NCBI GenBank assembly: GCA_017432325.1
Contig: JAFRJJ010000082.1
Span: forward strand, 1-64,000
DNA from: Solobacterium sp.
Lineage (GTDB): Bacteria; Bacillota_I; Bacilli_A; Erysipelotrichales; Erysipelotrichaceae
Direction: 5' to 3'
DNA length: 64,000 nucleotides
The notes beneath the pieces are model-generated. The model ran no database searches. It was not told the DNA's origin and was given only the letters and a program-made list of their open reading frames with translations. Numbering within the stretch: position 1 is the stretch's first letter; the number at the start of each line of letters is the position of its first letter. Made by a program: the position numbers and the translations under genes. Positions 33,671 to 43,061 of the stretch are shown here, piece after piece.

Positions 33671-34416
33671 AATACTACGGGATAACTGACCGCGGACTTG
33701 CGCGGAAAAGCAATCAGGACAGTTATATGGTCAGTGCAAATCATGCACATGATCTTTTCCTCATGGTCTGTGACGGGATCGGCGGTGCCAGGGGCGGTGA
33801 TGTAGCGTCGCGTACAGCTGTCAGGCATATCTCCGAAGCCTTCTCGCAGACCGATGCTTTTACGGATGAAGGCGATCTGAAAAAGTGGCTGAAAACAGAG
33901 ATCAACGCGGTCAACAAAACCATTCTTGAAATGGGAACGAAGGATGAACGGCTGAACGGCATGGGAACAACGCTGGCCGCGGTCATACTGACCGGCTGCG
34001 GCAGGTTTGTCGTCAATATCGGCGACAGTCGTGTCTACGGATACCGGTTCGAGAATACCGAATTCTTCCAGCTGACAACGGATCACACACTGGTTGAGGA
34101 TCTGATCCGGCACGGTGAGCTGACGAGAGAACAGGCGGCGGATTATCCGCGCAAAAATGTACTGACCAACGCGCTGGGCGTATGGGACAATATCCGTTAT
34201 GATGTCGAGCTCCATAACGAGCCGCTGGACGGATTCCTGATCTGTTCGGACGGACTGCACGGATATGTATCCCCCGATATACTGAAATCGATCGTTTTTG
34301 ACAGGGACAGTGACCCTTCGCTGAGAGCAAGAAGGCTGGTCAAACAGGCTCTTTTGGCAGGCGGATATGACAATATCAGTGTTATCCTGCTGGACCTGGA
34401 AGGAGAGACGTTATGA
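33667..34416 (+). CDS. prpC: PP2C-family protein phosphatase (Stp/PrpC)
   Basis: This serine/threonine phosphatase reverses PrkC phosphorylation. The 249 aa show the metal-binding motifs RKSNQDSYMV, CDGIGGARGGD, GDSRVYGYR, and SDGLHGYV plus GYDNISVILL at the end. All aspartates of the binuclear metal centre that I can place are present. It is coupled by four-base overlaps to rlmN upstream and prkC downstream. Confidence 0.95.
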   Translation: MKYYGITDRGLARKSNQDSYMVSANHAHDLFLMVCDGIGGARGGDVASRTAVRHISEAFSQTDAFTDEGDLKKWLKTEINAVNKTILEMGTKDERLNGMGTTLAAVILTGCGRFVVNIGDSRVYGYRFENTEFFQLTTDHTLVEDLIRHGELTREQAADYPRKNVLTNALGVWDNIRYDVELHNEPLDGFLICSDGLHGYVSPDILKSIVFDRDSDPSLRARRLVKQALLAGGYDNISVILLDLEGETL

Positions 34417-36167
34417 GCGGCAGAAAAAATATGATAGCGAACCGGTATGAGGTATTCAAACATATCGGACAGGGTGGAATGGCAGATGTTTTCCTCGCTG
34501 TTGATACGATCCTGAACCGGCAGGTCGCAATAAAGATCCTGAGAAGTGAACTGAGTACAGACGCTGTTTCCGTGCTCAGATTTGAACGTGAAGCCCAGGC
34601 GGCGACAGCCCTGACGCATCCGAATATCGTCGATATATACGATGTCGGTGACTATAAAGGACATCACTATATCGTCATGGAATATGTTGAAGGCAAAACG
34701 CTGAAGCAGGTCATTCAGGCAAGGGGAGCGCTGCTGAAAGAAGAAGCTGTTGATATTATGAAACAGCTCGTTTCGGCGATCTCCGAAGCGCATAAACGCG
34801 GCATCATCCATCGTGATATCAAGCCGCAGAATGTCATTGTGAAGGCGGACGGCACGATCAAGGTACTGGACTTCGGCATTGCCCTCGCCAAGGGCAGCAT
34901 GCAGCTGACACAGGCGAACAATGTCATGGGTTCCGTGCATTATCTGGCTCCGGAACTTGCCAGAGGCGAATCAGCATCCGTCCAGTCGGATATTTACGCG
35001 CTGGGCATCGTGCTGTTTGAGGCGCTGACAGGAGATGTTCCGTTCAAGGCAGACTCCGCGGTACAGGTAGCCCTGATGCACATGAGGAACGAAATGCCCA
35101 GTGTCAGGGTATTCAACCCGACACTGCCGCAGTCCGTGGAAAACATCGTCATCCGTGCTACGGCAAAAGACCGTACGCAGAGATATGTTTCCTGCAATGA
35201 AATGCTGGACGACCTGAAAACATGTCTGAGACCGGAACGCCTGAACGAACCGAAACTGATCCTGGAGACAACGGAACAGGCGAAAAAGCTGACTGACACA
35301 GCGAAGGCACATTCCGAAAAGAACAGCAAAACAGTCAGAAAGAATCCGGAAAAGAAAAAGGAACCCGTCAGGGAATATAAGCGGGTAAGCGATCCCGCGA
35401 TCCAGCGCAAGCCCCGTACGAACAAATTCATGATGGGACTGCTGATCTTCCTGCTGTTTCTGCTGACGGTATCAGGTGTCTATTACGCGCTGAATGTGAG
35501 CGGCATCCTGACACCGGAGCCGACGACCGTAGAGGTGCCGAACCTGATCAACATGACGCTGACCGAAGCGGAGGATGCCTGTACGCAGACTGAGCTGCAG
35601 CTTGATACAGCGAATGTTACATATGAGCTGACTGATTTCACCGATAAAGGGAAGATCGTAAAAGTGAGCCCTGAAATCGGTGAAGAAGTAGAAAAAGGAT
35701 CAAAGATCACCGTAACTGTTTCCAGCGGCATCGGCATCACCGTGAAAAACTACGCCGGATGGACATTAACAGAAGCGATGGATGATCTTTCCCAGTACAG
35801 CCGCATGAGTGTTCTGACAGACCATGAGGACAGTGAAACGGTTGCCCCGGGTGTTGTCATACGTCAGGAACTGCTGGAAGCAGGAACGAAATTCAATCCT
35901 GAAAATACATATGAGATCATGCTTGTATACTCCTCATATCCGACGATCACGATCCCTTACGATGTTTACGGTATGGAGATCACGGAAGCGGTGAAGTACC
36001 TTGAGTCGCTCGGCGCGAAAGTTCTGACAAGCAATCTGGATCCTTCCAGTCTCAGCGAAGCGGAACAGGAAGCACTGAGCTACGGAACCGTGATCAGAAG
36101 CGATCCGGAAACAGGCACGGATTATACACAGGAAGAAAGCAATTATGTCATTTTGTACTACTATTGA
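34413..36167 (+). CDS. prkC: Membrane Ser/Thr kinase with PASTA domains (PrkC/Stk)
   Basis: This sensor kinase reads muropeptides or lipid II and controls cell-wall growth and dormancy exit. Of 584 aa, the kinase domain covers about 12-275: glycine loop GQGGMAD, Lys41, HRDIKPQN (133-140) and DFGIA. A Lys/Arg-rich juxtamembrane segment leads to one membrane helix at about 340-360. Outside are about three PASTA units from about 375, one less than many relatives, ending near residue 584. The gene overlaps prpC and sits 12 bp before rsgA. Confidence 0.96.
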   Translation: MSGRKNMIANRYEVFKHIGQGGMADVFLAVDTILNRQVAIKILRSELSTDAVSVLRFEREAQAATALTHPNIVDIYDVGDYKGHHYIVMEYVEGKTLKQVIQARGALLKEEAVDIMKQLVSAISEAHKRGIIHRDIKPQNVIVKADGTIKVLDFGIALAKGSMQLTQANNVMGSVHYLAPELARGESASVQSDIYALGIVLFEALTGDVPFKADSAVQVALMHMRNEMPSVRVFNPTLPQSVENIVIRATAKDRTQRYVSCNEMLDDLKTCLRPERLNEPKLILETTEQAKKLTDTAKAHSEKNSKTVRKNPEKKKEPVREYKRVSDPAIQRKPRTNKFMMGLLIFLLFLLTVSGVYYALNVSGILTPEPTTVEVPNLINMTLTEAEDACTQTELQLDTANVTYELTDFTDKGKIVKVSPEIGEEVEKGSKITVTVSSGIGITVKNYAGWTLTEAMDDLSQYSRMSVLTDHEDSETVAPGVVIRQELLEAGTKFNPENTYEIMLVYSSYPTITIPYDVYGMEITEAVKYLESLGAKVLTSNLDPSSLSEAEQEALSYGTVIRSDPETGTDYTQEESNYVILYYY

Positions 36168-36179
36168 TCGGAGCGCGGA

Positions 36180-37043
36180 ATGATTGCAAGAATCGTTAAG
36201 ATCGTATCAAAACATTATCAGCTTCTGCAGGAAGACGGTACCAGGAATGACGCGATCGTCATGGGAAAGGTACGTCTGCAGATGACGCCATGCACCGGAG
36301 ATATGGTGGAGGCGGATCTGATCAACGGACAGTATGTCATACAGAAAATACTGCCCAGGAAGAATCATCTGATCCGTCCGTTCGTCTCGAATGTAGACCA
36401 GGCATTGATCGTGATGAGTGTCAGGGATCCTGATTTTTCTGCTGTGCTCGTTGACAGGCTGTGTTTCCTGATCGTCAATGCCGGAATTACACCGTTATTG
36501 TGCGTCACAAAGACGGATCTTGGCATCAGCGAAGAAACAGAAGCGCGGATCAGGGAGTATGAGAACGGTCCGATGCAGGTGATCAGGACCTCCAAAGAAA
36601 CACTGGACCCTTCTCTGGCGGATATTCTGAAAGGAAAGGTGACGGTTCTGACGGGTCAGTCAGGTGCCGGCAAATCAACTCTGCTCAATACCCTGGAACC
36701 GTCGTTCCATCTGGAAACACAGGAGATCTCCAAGGCGTTGGGAAGAGGAAAACATACGACAAGGCATAATGAACTGCATCCGGTCGCGGGAGGACTGGTG
36801 TGTGATACACCGGGCTTCAGCTCACTGGACTTTTCGAAAATGAGCGTTACGGATCTCGCGGAATCTGTCCGTGAATTCGAACCGTATCTCGGCAAGTGCA
36901 GATTCAATGACTGCGTTCATCAGAATGAACCGGGCTGTGCCGTCAAGCATGCGGTAGAACAGGGTATCATCCCGCAGACCAGATACGATAACTACCTGAT
37001 GGTTCTGAAAATGATTCAGGAAAGAAAGGAAAAATACATATGA
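36180..37043 (+). CDS. rsgA: Ribosome small subunit GTPase RsgA
   Basis: This circularly permuted GTPase acts in late 30S maturation. Of 287 aa, the N-terminal OB-fold is followed by TKTD (G4) ahead of Walker A GQSGAGKSTLLN (G1) and DTPGF (G3), the permuted order that marks the family. The zinc site is CRFNDCVHQNEPGC. The start is 12 bp after prkC, and the stop overlaps rpe. Gene order prkC-rsgA-rpe-thiN is as in Bacillus. Confidence 0.97.
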   Translation: MIARIVKIVSKHYQLLQEDGTRNDAIVMGKVRLQMTPCTGDMVEADLINGQYVIQKILPRKNHLIRPFVSNVDQALIVMSVRDPDFSAVLVDRLCFLIVNAGITPLLCVTKTDLGISEETEARIREYENGPMQVIRTSKETLDPSLADILKGKVTVLTGQSGAGKSTLLNTLEPSFHLETQEISKALGRGKHTTRHNELHPVAGGLVCDTPGFSSLDFSKMSVTDLAESVREFEPYLGKCRFNDCVHQNEPGCAVKHAVEQGIIPQTRYDNYLMVLKMIQERKEKYI

Positions 37044-37684
37044 TCATATCTCCTTCGGTATTGTCACTTGATTACAGCCGCATGGCTGAACAGATGAGTG
37101 AACTGAATGCTTCCGGCGCGGAATGGATCCATTTTGATGTCATGGACGGGCACTTTGTCCCGAACCTGACATTCGGTCCGGACCTGCTCAAAGCATTCCG
37201 CAAAATGAGCAGTCTTGTCCTCGATGTACATCTGATGGTAACGGATCCGGGATTCTTTTCGGATGTATTCCTGAAAGCCGGAGCGGATGTTATTACCTTC
37301 CATTATGAGGCTATGGGCAGTCCTGATGAGATCAGGTCACTTGCAAAGCATATCCGTGAACAGGGAGCGCTGGCAGGGATCTCCGTCAAGCCGGGAACCG
37401 ATGTCAGTGTTCTGTATCCGTTCCTGGAAGACTTTGATCTGTTCCTGATCATGTCTGTTGAACCGGGCTTCGGCGGACAGAGCTTCATGATGTCAGCTGT
37501 TGACAAGGTCGCTGCGCTCAGGAAAAAACTGAACGAGGCAGGCCTGCAGGCGCATATTGAAGTGGATGGCGGGATCAATGCTGAAACGGGAAAGCTGGTC
37601 AAGGACGCCGGAGCGGATGTCCTGGTTGCCGGTTCTTATGTGTTCAAAAACAACATCAAAGAGGCGGTGAACTCACTTGGCTGA
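37040..37684 (+). CDS. rpe: Ribulose-phosphate 3-epimerase
   Basis: Rpe interconverts ribulose 5-phosphate and xylulose 5-phosphate in the pentose phosphate pathway. The 214-aa TIM barrel has SPSVLSLD at the start, HFDVMDGHFVPNLTFG with a metal-binding His and Asp, LDVHLMV, SVEPGFGGQSF and VDGGIN. It overlaps rsgA at the start and thiN at the end. This enzyme belongs to the main pentose route, in contrast to the 1-phosphate route suggested by the nucleoside operon. Confidence 0.96.
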   Translation: MIISPSVLSLDYSRMAEQMSELNASGAEWIHFDVMDGHFVPNLTFGPDLLKAFRKMSSLVLDVHLMVTDPGFFSDVFLKAGADVITFHYEAMGSPDEIRSLAKHIREQGALAGISVKPGTDVSVLYPFLEDFDLFLIMSVEPGFGGQSFMMSAVDKVAALRKKLNEAGLQAHIEVDGGINAETGKLVKDAGADVLVAGSYVFKNNIKEAVNSLG

Positions 37685-38294
37685 ATGCATCGTATGCCTG
37701 ACACTGACCGACCAGCTGCCCGACAGTCCATGCGATCTGATCGGCGTGGACAGGGGTGCGCTGTTCCTTGCAAAGAACGGACGGCGCATGAAGCTGTCAG
37801 TCGGGGACTTTGATTCCGTTGAAGAGAAGGATCTGTCGCTGATCAGGGAATACAGTGATGAAATGATCCGGCTGAATCCTGTCAAAGATGATTCCGATTC
37901 GGAATCAGCGATCCGGCTGCTGATCAGGAGGGGATATCAGAAGATCACACTGATGGGCGGTCTGGGCGGCAGAGCGGATCATGAGATCGTCAACCTGAAG
38001 CTGGCAGAAGAATTCGCCGGCCGCATATGGATGAAAAATGATCAGAATCTGATCACCGTCCTCAATGAAGGGACGTATGAAATCGATCCCGCGGGATACC
38101 GGTATATATCGTTTTTCGCAGTCATACCTTCGGTGATCACACTGGAACAAATGAAATATCCGCTCAATGAGCGGATGCTGTATCCCGGTGATCTGTATGC
38201 GCTGTCCAATGAGATCACAGGAGAAAAAGGAATTGTCCGGATCGGCTCGGGAAAAGTCCTGATGATCCAGTCGGATGACAGAAATAAAAAATAA
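37677..38294 (+). CDS. thiN: Thiamine pyrophosphokinase
   Basis: ThiN transfers pyrophosphate from ATP to thiamine. The 205-aa chain starts at a TTG codon (37677) that overlaps the rpe stop, after GAGGCGGTG; no ATG start fits. The motifs GVDRGA, VGDFDSVE and KDDSDSESAI carry the acidic metal and ATP ligands. It ends the priA-to-thiN operon and is followed by a terminator shared with convergent rpmB, the same arrangement as in Bacillus. Confidence 0.93.
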   Translation: MAECIVCLTLTDQLPDSPCDLIGVDRGALFLAKNGRRMKLSVGDFDSVEEKDLSLIREYSDEMIRLNPVKDDSDSESAIRLLIRRGYQKITLMGGLGGRADHEIVNLKLAEEFAGRIWMKNDQNLITVLNEGTYEIDPAGYRYISFFAVIPSVITLEQMKYPLNERMLYPGDLYALSNEITGEKGIVRIGSGKVLMIQSDDRNKK

Positions 38295-38322
38295 AAAGAA
38301 CTTCCGTGAAGTTCCTTTTTAT
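38291..38322. terminator. Bidirectional terminator between thiN and rpmB
   Basis: AAAAAGAACTTC and GAAGTTCCTTTTT pair around CGT with one bulged base, with A and T runs on both sides. Confidence 0.82.
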
Positions 38323-38549
38323 TCTGCAGCAGGAACTGCTTCCTTTTCTGCAGCCGGCTTAGCTTTAGCGCCTGCTTTGAGTGTCTTCATCGCGCGGGCT
38401 GAAACACGAAGTGTTGTAGGCTTGCCGTCAACGATCACATGAACTTTCTGCAGGTTAACGTTCCACTTGCGGCGTGTAGCGCGCAGGGAGTGGGAACGGT
38501 TGTTTCCCGACATCGCTTTTTTACCGGATACGGCACAAACTCTGGACAT
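38319..38549 (-). CDS. rpmB: 50S ribosomal protein L28
   Basis: This 76-aa protein shows the L28 features [28 protein letters not shown] and [11 protein letters not shown]. An AAGGAGG site lies before the start on the - strand. The last 15 or so residues are an Ala/Lys/Glu-rich tail beyond the usual end. No cysteine zinc pair is present, so it is the C-minus type. It is convergent with thiN. Confidence 0.95.
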   Translation of the reverse strand: MSRVCAVSGKKAMSGNNRSHSLRATRRKWNVNLQKVHVIVDGKPTTLRVSARAMKTLKAGAKAKPAAEKEAVPAAE

Positions 38550-38824
38550 ACCATAACCTCCTTACATAACAATGCCTAATTAGATTAGCACGGAAAAAAC
38601 CGAAATGCAACAAAAAGTGAATGTTCATGCGCTGAAACTGTTCCTGCACCGTACGGTGATTTCCTAAAGGCAGCAGCCTTTTACTGCCTGTTTGAGAAAA
38701 TGAAAGCATGTATCTGCAAGTATGATCATTGCTGTTTAAAAAGAAATGTATCTCTATGAAATCTCTTTAGAAGATTTTGTGAATGTGGTAGAATAACTAT
38801 GTTTAATCGGAAGGAGTTCAGACG
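38550..38824. other. Divergent intergenic region, rpmB / ftsA-like gene
   Basis: No gene is seen. For the rightward gene, TTTAGA (38766-38771) and TAGAAT (38789-38794) at 17 bp and an AAGGAG site before the GTG are likely signals. The rest is AT-rich, without a structure I can name. Confidence 0.5.
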
Positions 38825-40090
38825 GTGAGCGATAAGCAGATATTTGCAGCATTAGAAGCTGTTGATCATGAAGTACGTCTGATTGTGGGCGAATTCTTCA
38901 ATACGCGCTTTAATATCATTAAAGTTGAGCGCACCCCGATCGAAGGGTTTACAGGCGGAGCCATTACTGATCCTGAAGCAGTAGCGAAAGGAATCAGAAC
39001 TGCAGCGACTGACGCATCCAAGATGATTGGTGCGGACATTGAGAAAGTGATCGTTGCAATGCCTTCATATGGAATGAAGAGATATTCCGTGAAGTCTACG
39101 GTTCCCGTAACCGGTATCGACGGTGCTGTAACGGTTGAAGATATTCGTGAAGCGGTCAGAAAAGCACAGTCAATCAATATCGGAAAAGACCTCGCACTGA
39201 TTCAGACCGTCTGTGTCAAATACACGGTGAACGGAATCACTTCAAGGCGTATTCCGGTCGGTGAAAAGGCAAATGCGCTGACAGTCGATATTGATCTGCT
39301 GTGTGCAGACAGACAGCTGTCATTTGATATAGTCACATGCGTTGAACAGGCGGGACTGCAGGTCATCGATATTTTCCCTGATGTATTTGCAGTGGCGAAG
39401 GAAGCTGCTCTGTTCGAACAGGCAGTTGATCAGAACGTGATCGTTCTGAAGATGGAAAGAAGTTCCACAACACTGGGTCTTCTCAGCAAAGGCAGGCTGA
39501 CGACCTGCATCGTTGAGCCCCAGGGTGTAGGAACGATCGGCATGGCAGTCAAGGAGAAATACGGACTCAAGAGTGACGTTTGTGCCGAACTTGTCAAATA
39601 CAGCGCAAGATTGAATGAAAAAGTCAATTCAACGAATCCTGTATATATCTGGGCAGATGCGGAAGGCGGAACACAGAAAATCAATGAGCAGCAGCTGTGT
39701 GACTGCATACGCGGAAATGTTGAAAAATGGCTTAATGATATGCAAAAACTGTGTCAGCCAATCTTGCAAGCAGGTCCGACTGCTGTTATTATAACTGGAG
39801 AAGGCGGCGAAATGCAGGGGTTGAAAGACCTGCTGCAGAAGAAGCTGGGCTGCGAAGTCCGCAATTATATTCCTGACACACTGGGTGGCAGGAACGCCGG
39901 TCTTACAGCGTGCCTTGGCCTGTTCTATGCTTTTAAGGACAAACAGCCGATTACCGGCTTCACAGAAAACAGCCTTAACATGGATGCATTCATGGATGCA
40001 GTCAGTTACAGAGGCAGAGAAACAACAGGTAATCCTGAAGACACGATAACTAAAAAGCTGAAGGGTATTCTCTTCGACGGGAAAAAGTAG
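38825..40090 (+). CDS. ftsA: Diverged FtsA-like cell division protein
   Basis: It lies directly before ftsZ, the usual place of ftsA, and has the SHS2/actin-like pattern of FtsA (VEDIREAVRKAQSI, DIVTCVEQAGLQVIDIFPDVFAVA, GGRNAGLTACLGLFYA). The GTG start follows AAGGAG and gives 421 aa. Both phosphate-binding motifs have decayed: the N-terminal DIGT-type strand reads ALEAVDHEVR, and the second DIGxGTTD-type motif reads VLKMERSSTTLG (residues 207-218). The C-terminal TITKKLKGILFDGKK could be the membrane-binding amphipathic helix. It may anchor FtsZ without ATP. Confidence 0.78.
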   Translation: MSDKQIFAALEAVDHEVRLIVGEFFNTRFNIIKVERTPIEGFTGGAITDPEAVAKGIRTAATDASKMIGADIEKVIVAMPSYGMKRYSVKSTVPVTGIDGAVTVEDIREAVRKAQSINIGKDLALIQTVCVKYTVNGITSRRIPVGEKANALTVDIDLLCADRQLSFDIVTCVEQAGLQVIDIFPDVFAVAKEAALFEQAVDQNVIVLKMERSSTTLGLLSKGRLTTCIVEPQGVGTIGMAVKEKYGLKSDVCAELVKYSARLNEKVNSTNPVYIWADAEGGTQKINEQQLCDCIRGNVEKWLNDMQKLCQPILQAGPTAVIITGEGGEMQGLKDLLQKKLGCEVRNYIPDTLGGRNAGLTACLGLFYAFKDKQPITGFTENSLNMDAFMDAVSYRGRETTGNPEDTITKKLKGILFDGKK

Positions 40091-40102
40091 AGAGGAAAAA
40101 GT

Positions 40103-41191
40103 ATGGCAGACTTATCTTACAATCAGGTGGCACGGATCAAGGTATTCGGAATCGGCGGTGCCGGCAGCAATGCGGTTAACCGCATGGTAGAGGAAGGCGT
40201 ACAGGGCGTTGAGTTCTATGTTGCAAACACAGATCTTCAGGCACTGGATGTTTCTCCCGTTACAAATAAGATCCAGCTCGGAAACGAAGGACTGGGTGCA
40301 GGCGGAAATCCTGACAACGGACGTAAAGCAGCTGTAGAGAGTGAAGAAGATATCAGAAACGCTATGGAAGGCGCTGATATGATCTTCCTGACAGCAGGTC
40401 TCGGCGGCGGAACAGGTACAGGTGCCTCCCCGTTATTCGCAAAGATTGCAAAGGAACTCGGGTGCCTGACAGTTGGTATCGTTACAAAACCGTTCAGCTT
40501 TGAAGGCAGAAGAAGAATGATCCAGGCTGAACAGGGACTTGAACAGCTGAAAGAATATGTTGACAGTCTGATTATTATATCGAACAACAAGGTTCTTGAA
40601 GTGATCGGTCATATTCCGTTCGAAGATGCATTCAAAGAAGCTGACAACATTCTCCGTCAGGGTGTTCAGACGATCACAGACCTGATCGCTGTTCCTGCAA
40701 TGATCAACCTTGACTTTGCGGATATCAAGAGCGTTATGGAAGGTCAGGGAAGCGCCCTGATCGGTATCGGCATGGCATCTGGCGAAAACAAGGCGAAGGA
40801 AGCTGCCGCAAAGGCTATCCAGTCACCGCTGCTCGAAGCTCAGATCTCCGGTGCTAGAAGCGCGATCGTCAACGTAACCGGCGGCGCAAGCATGTCCGCT
40901 TACGATGCACAGGAAGCAGTTGAATACATCCGTGAAGCAGCAGGCAACGATATCGATATCATCTTCGGTGTTGCCATCAACGAAAAGATCGGAGAATCCA
41001 TCATTGTTACAGTTATCGCAACAGGATTTGATCTGCCGAAGGCAGAACTGCTTGTTACGGAAGTTCCTGCAAACCAGGCAAGACCTGTTGCAGGCGGCGT
41101 ACAGCCTGAACCTGAACTCGGATTCGCTACAGGTCTGGAAATGGAAGACGATGACAGATCCGGAATCCCCAACTTCTTTAACAGAAACTGA
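40103..41191 (+). CDS. ftsZ: Cell division protein FtsZ
   Basis: This tubulin-like GTPase forms the division ring at midcell. The 362 aa have FGIGGAGSNAVN, the tubulin signature GGGTGTGASP, and NLDFADIKSVM in the T7 loop. A short acidic linker ends in the conserved C-terminal peptide SGIPNFFNRN that binds FtsA and other partners. The start is 12 bp after the ftsA-like gene. It sits outside any mur/div cluster: murE is 3 kb away and no ftsQ or murG is visible. Confidence 0.98.
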   Translation: MADLSYNQVARIKVFGIGGAGSNAVNRMVEEGVQGVEFYVANTDLQALDVSPVTNKIQLGNEGLGAGGNPDNGRKAAVESEEDIRNAMEGADMIFLTAGLGGGTGTGASPLFAKIAKELGCLTVGIVTKPFSFEGRRRMIQAEQGLEQLKEYVDSLIIISNNKVLEVIGHIPFEDAFKEADNILRQGVQTITDLIAVPAMINLDFADIKSVMEGQGSALIGIGMASGENKAKEAAAKAIQSPLLEAQISGARSAIVNVTGGASMSAYDAQEAVEYIREAAGNDIDIIFGVAINEKIGESIIVTVIATGFDLPKAELLVTEVPANQARPVAGGVQPEPELGFATGLEMEDDDRSGIPNFFNRN

Positions 41192-41214
41192 TTGTAGACA
41201 AAGCATACAGTTGA

Positions 41215-41240
41215 AGCTCGGCATGGTCCGGGCTTTTTCT
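41215..41240 (+). terminator. Terminator of ftsZ
   Basis: AGCTCGG (41215-41221) and CCGGGCT (41228-41234) pair with one G-T, and TTTTT follows. Confidence 0.72.
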
Positions 41241-41279
41241 GTGCAAAATATAACGATGTTATGATCTGACTGATTGATA

Positions 41280-41308
41280 TTGACTGCTGTTGCATGAGAA
41301 AATAACTA
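41280..41308 (+). promoter_or_regulatory. Promoter of the ROK gene
   Basis: TTGACT (41280-41285) and TAACTA (41303-41308) are 17 bp apart, followed by an AAGGAG site and the start. Confidence 0.5.
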
Positions 41309-41343
41309 TAACAAATCTGTAGAAAATATAAGGAGATCATGAA

Positions 41344-42255
41344 ATGACTGAAAAGTATCTTGGTATCGATGTCGGAGGAACAGAAATCAAGTATGCTCTG
41401 ATGACAGAAGATGAATTTCTGGAGAAAGGATATATTCCGACACCGAAAGAATCAATGGAAGCTTTTATTGAAGCGATCGGACAGATCTATGATCAGTATG
41501 CCAATCAGACAAAGGTTATCGTCATGTCTGCACCCGGCAGGATCGACGCGCAGACCGGATTCTTCTATTCGGGAGGCGCGCTGTCTGATTTCCTGACAAA
41601 TGTCAATGCGGCAGAACTGATCAAAAAGAGATGCAGAATTGAAGAAGTCGCGATCGAAAATGACGGCAAAGCAGCAGGTCTTGCTGAGGTATGGAAGGGA
41701 AGCCTGAAGGGTGTCCGCAACGGAGCTGTCATCGGGATCGGGACCGGTATTGCTGGAGCAGTCGTCATTGACGGCAAACTGCACCGCGGTTCCCATTTCT
41801 CTGCCGGTGAATTCTCACTGCTGGACTCCAATTACCAGGGATTCTATCTGCAGAACCTGTGGGCGATCCGCGGCTGTACGCCGAATCTGGTAGCGACATA
41901 TGCGACAAGAACTCTGGAGGATCCCGCTTCACTCAACGGACGTATATTCTTCGAAAGACTGCAGAACGGGGATGAGGCCGCAAAGCAGGTCCTGGATGAA
42001 TTCTGCGGTGAATTCGTCAACGGCATCCTGACGCTGCAGGCAGTCCTGGACGCGGACAGATACTGTATCGGAGGCGGCATCTCCAAGCAGCCGGTCCTGA
42101 TCGAAACACTGAACAGAAAGATTGACGAGATCTATGCGGTCACAGGCAATGCGCTTCCTGTCATCAAACCGGAGATCGTCGCGTGCACATTCCATAATGA
42201 CGCGAACCTGATCGGTGCGCTCTATCATTATCTGTACGAGCTGAAACAGCAGTAA
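41344..42255 (+). CDS. ROK family sugar kinase-like protein
   Basis: This 303-aa protein is of the ROK (repressor, ORF, kinase) family without a DNA-binding domain, so it is a kinase type. The ATP motif GIDVGGTEIKYALM is at the N-terminus, with ENDGKAAGLAEVWKG and GIGTGIAGAVVIDGKL after it. The zinc Cys cluster of many ROK proteins is absent (SLLDSNYQGFYLQNLW in its place). It likely phosphorylates a hexose or amino sugar. It is monocistronic between ftsZ and rsmE, each with its own terminator. Confidence 0.88.
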   Translation: MTEKYLGIDVGGTEIKYALMTEDEFLEKGYIPTPKESMEAFIEAIGQIYDQYANQTKVIVMSAPGRIDAQTGFFYSGGALSDFLTNVNAAELIKKRCRIEEVAIENDGKAAGLAEVWKGSLKGVRNGAVIGIGTGIAGAVVIDGKLHRGSHFSAGEFSLLDSNYQGFYLQNLWAIRGCTPNLVATYATRTLEDPASLNGRIFFERLQNGDEAAKQVLDEFCGEFVNGILTLQAVLDADRYCIGGGISKQPVLIETLNRKIDEIYAVTGNALPVIKPEIVACTFHNDANLIGALYHYLYELKQQ

Positions 42256-42269
42256 CATATCTGTCACTG

Positions 42270-42298
42270 AGGCATATGGGACGGACATATGCCTTTTG
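42270..42298 (+). terminator. Terminator of the ROK gene
   Basis: AGGCATATG (42270-42278) and CATATGCCT (42286-42294) pair and TTTG follows. Confidence 0.85.
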
Positions 42299-42304
42299 TA
42301 TTGA

Positions 42305-42333
42305 TTGCCTGTCAAAACGGTGTCTGATATAAT
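42305..42333 (+). promoter_or_regulatory. Promoter of the rsmE operon
   Basis: TTGCCT (42305-42310) and TATAAT (42328-42333) are 17 bp apart and end 20 bp before the start codon. Confidence 0.7.
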
Positions 42334-42353
42334 CAGAAAACGGAAAAGAAATT

Positions 42354-43061
42354 ATGCAGCAGTATTTTATGGATCGTCCGCTGGAAGTCGGACAGAAAGC
42401 AGTATTCACAAAAGAACAGGCACACCACGCCGGAACAGTCGTCAGGCTGAACCGTGAAGTGATCAGGCTCGTTCATGACGGAAAAGGTTATTTCGCAGTG
42501 GGAGCTCCGGAAGGAAAAGGCTTCAGCGCGCTGGTAACGGAAGAAGATCCCAATGTCAATGAACTGAACACAAAGATCACGCTTGCTATGGCGCTTATAC
42601 GCCGGGAAAAGATGGAGTGGGTACTGCAGAAGGCGACGGAACTCGGCGTATCGCGGATCGTACCGTTCGTATCGGGAAGATGCGTGGTAAAGAATAAAAA
42701 AGAAAAGACCGACCGCTGGAACACGATCGTTCTGGAAGCTGCCCAGCAGTGCAAGCGGAATTTCATACCGGAGATCACAGGCGTTGTATCCTTAAAAGAC
42801 CTGAAAGACTACCGCAGTCATGTCAATCTCGCTGCTTTTGAGAAGGCATCAGAAGCTTCCGGAAGGATCTCGAAATTCCTGCCTGCGGATTCCGTAACTG
42901 TAGTGATCGGTCCGGAAGGCGGCTTCTCGGATGAAGAAGTGTCGCTGATGTCGGATATGGATTTCCATCCCATTACGCTCGGAAACAGGATCCTGCGTGC
43001 TGAAACAGCAGCGGTATATGCACTCAGCGTGATCGGTGAATATGAAGAAGGTGCCAGATGA
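42354..43061 (+). CDS. rsmE: 16S rRNA m3U1498 methyltransferase
   Basis: RsmE methylates U1498 in the 30S decoding region. The 235-aa SPOUT-type enzyme has the N-terminal PUA-like domain (QQYFMDR...HHAGTVVRLNREV), LQKATELGVSRIVPF, and the knot motifs VVIGPEGGFSDEEV and TLGNRILRAETAA. It overlaps mtaB by four bases, as the same pair does in Bacillus. A good promoter precedes it. Confidence 0.96.
   Translation: MQQYFMDRPLEVGQKAVFTKEQAHHAGTVVRLNREVIRLVHDGKGYFAVGAPEGKGFSALVTEEDPNVNELNTKITLAMALIRREKMEWVLQKATELGVSRIVPFVSGRCVVKNKKEKTDRWNTIVLEAAQQCKRNFIPEITGVVSLKDLKDYRSHVNLAAFEKASEASGRISKFLPADSVTVVIGPEGGFSDEEVSLMSDMDFHPITLGNRILRAETAAVYALSVIGEYEEGAR

Noticed and set aside
38825..41191. A complete division-and-cell-wall (dcw) cluster around ftsZ
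   Set aside because: Only an FtsA-like gene and ftsZ are present; upstream is rpmB and downstream a ROK gene, so the cluster is broken up here.
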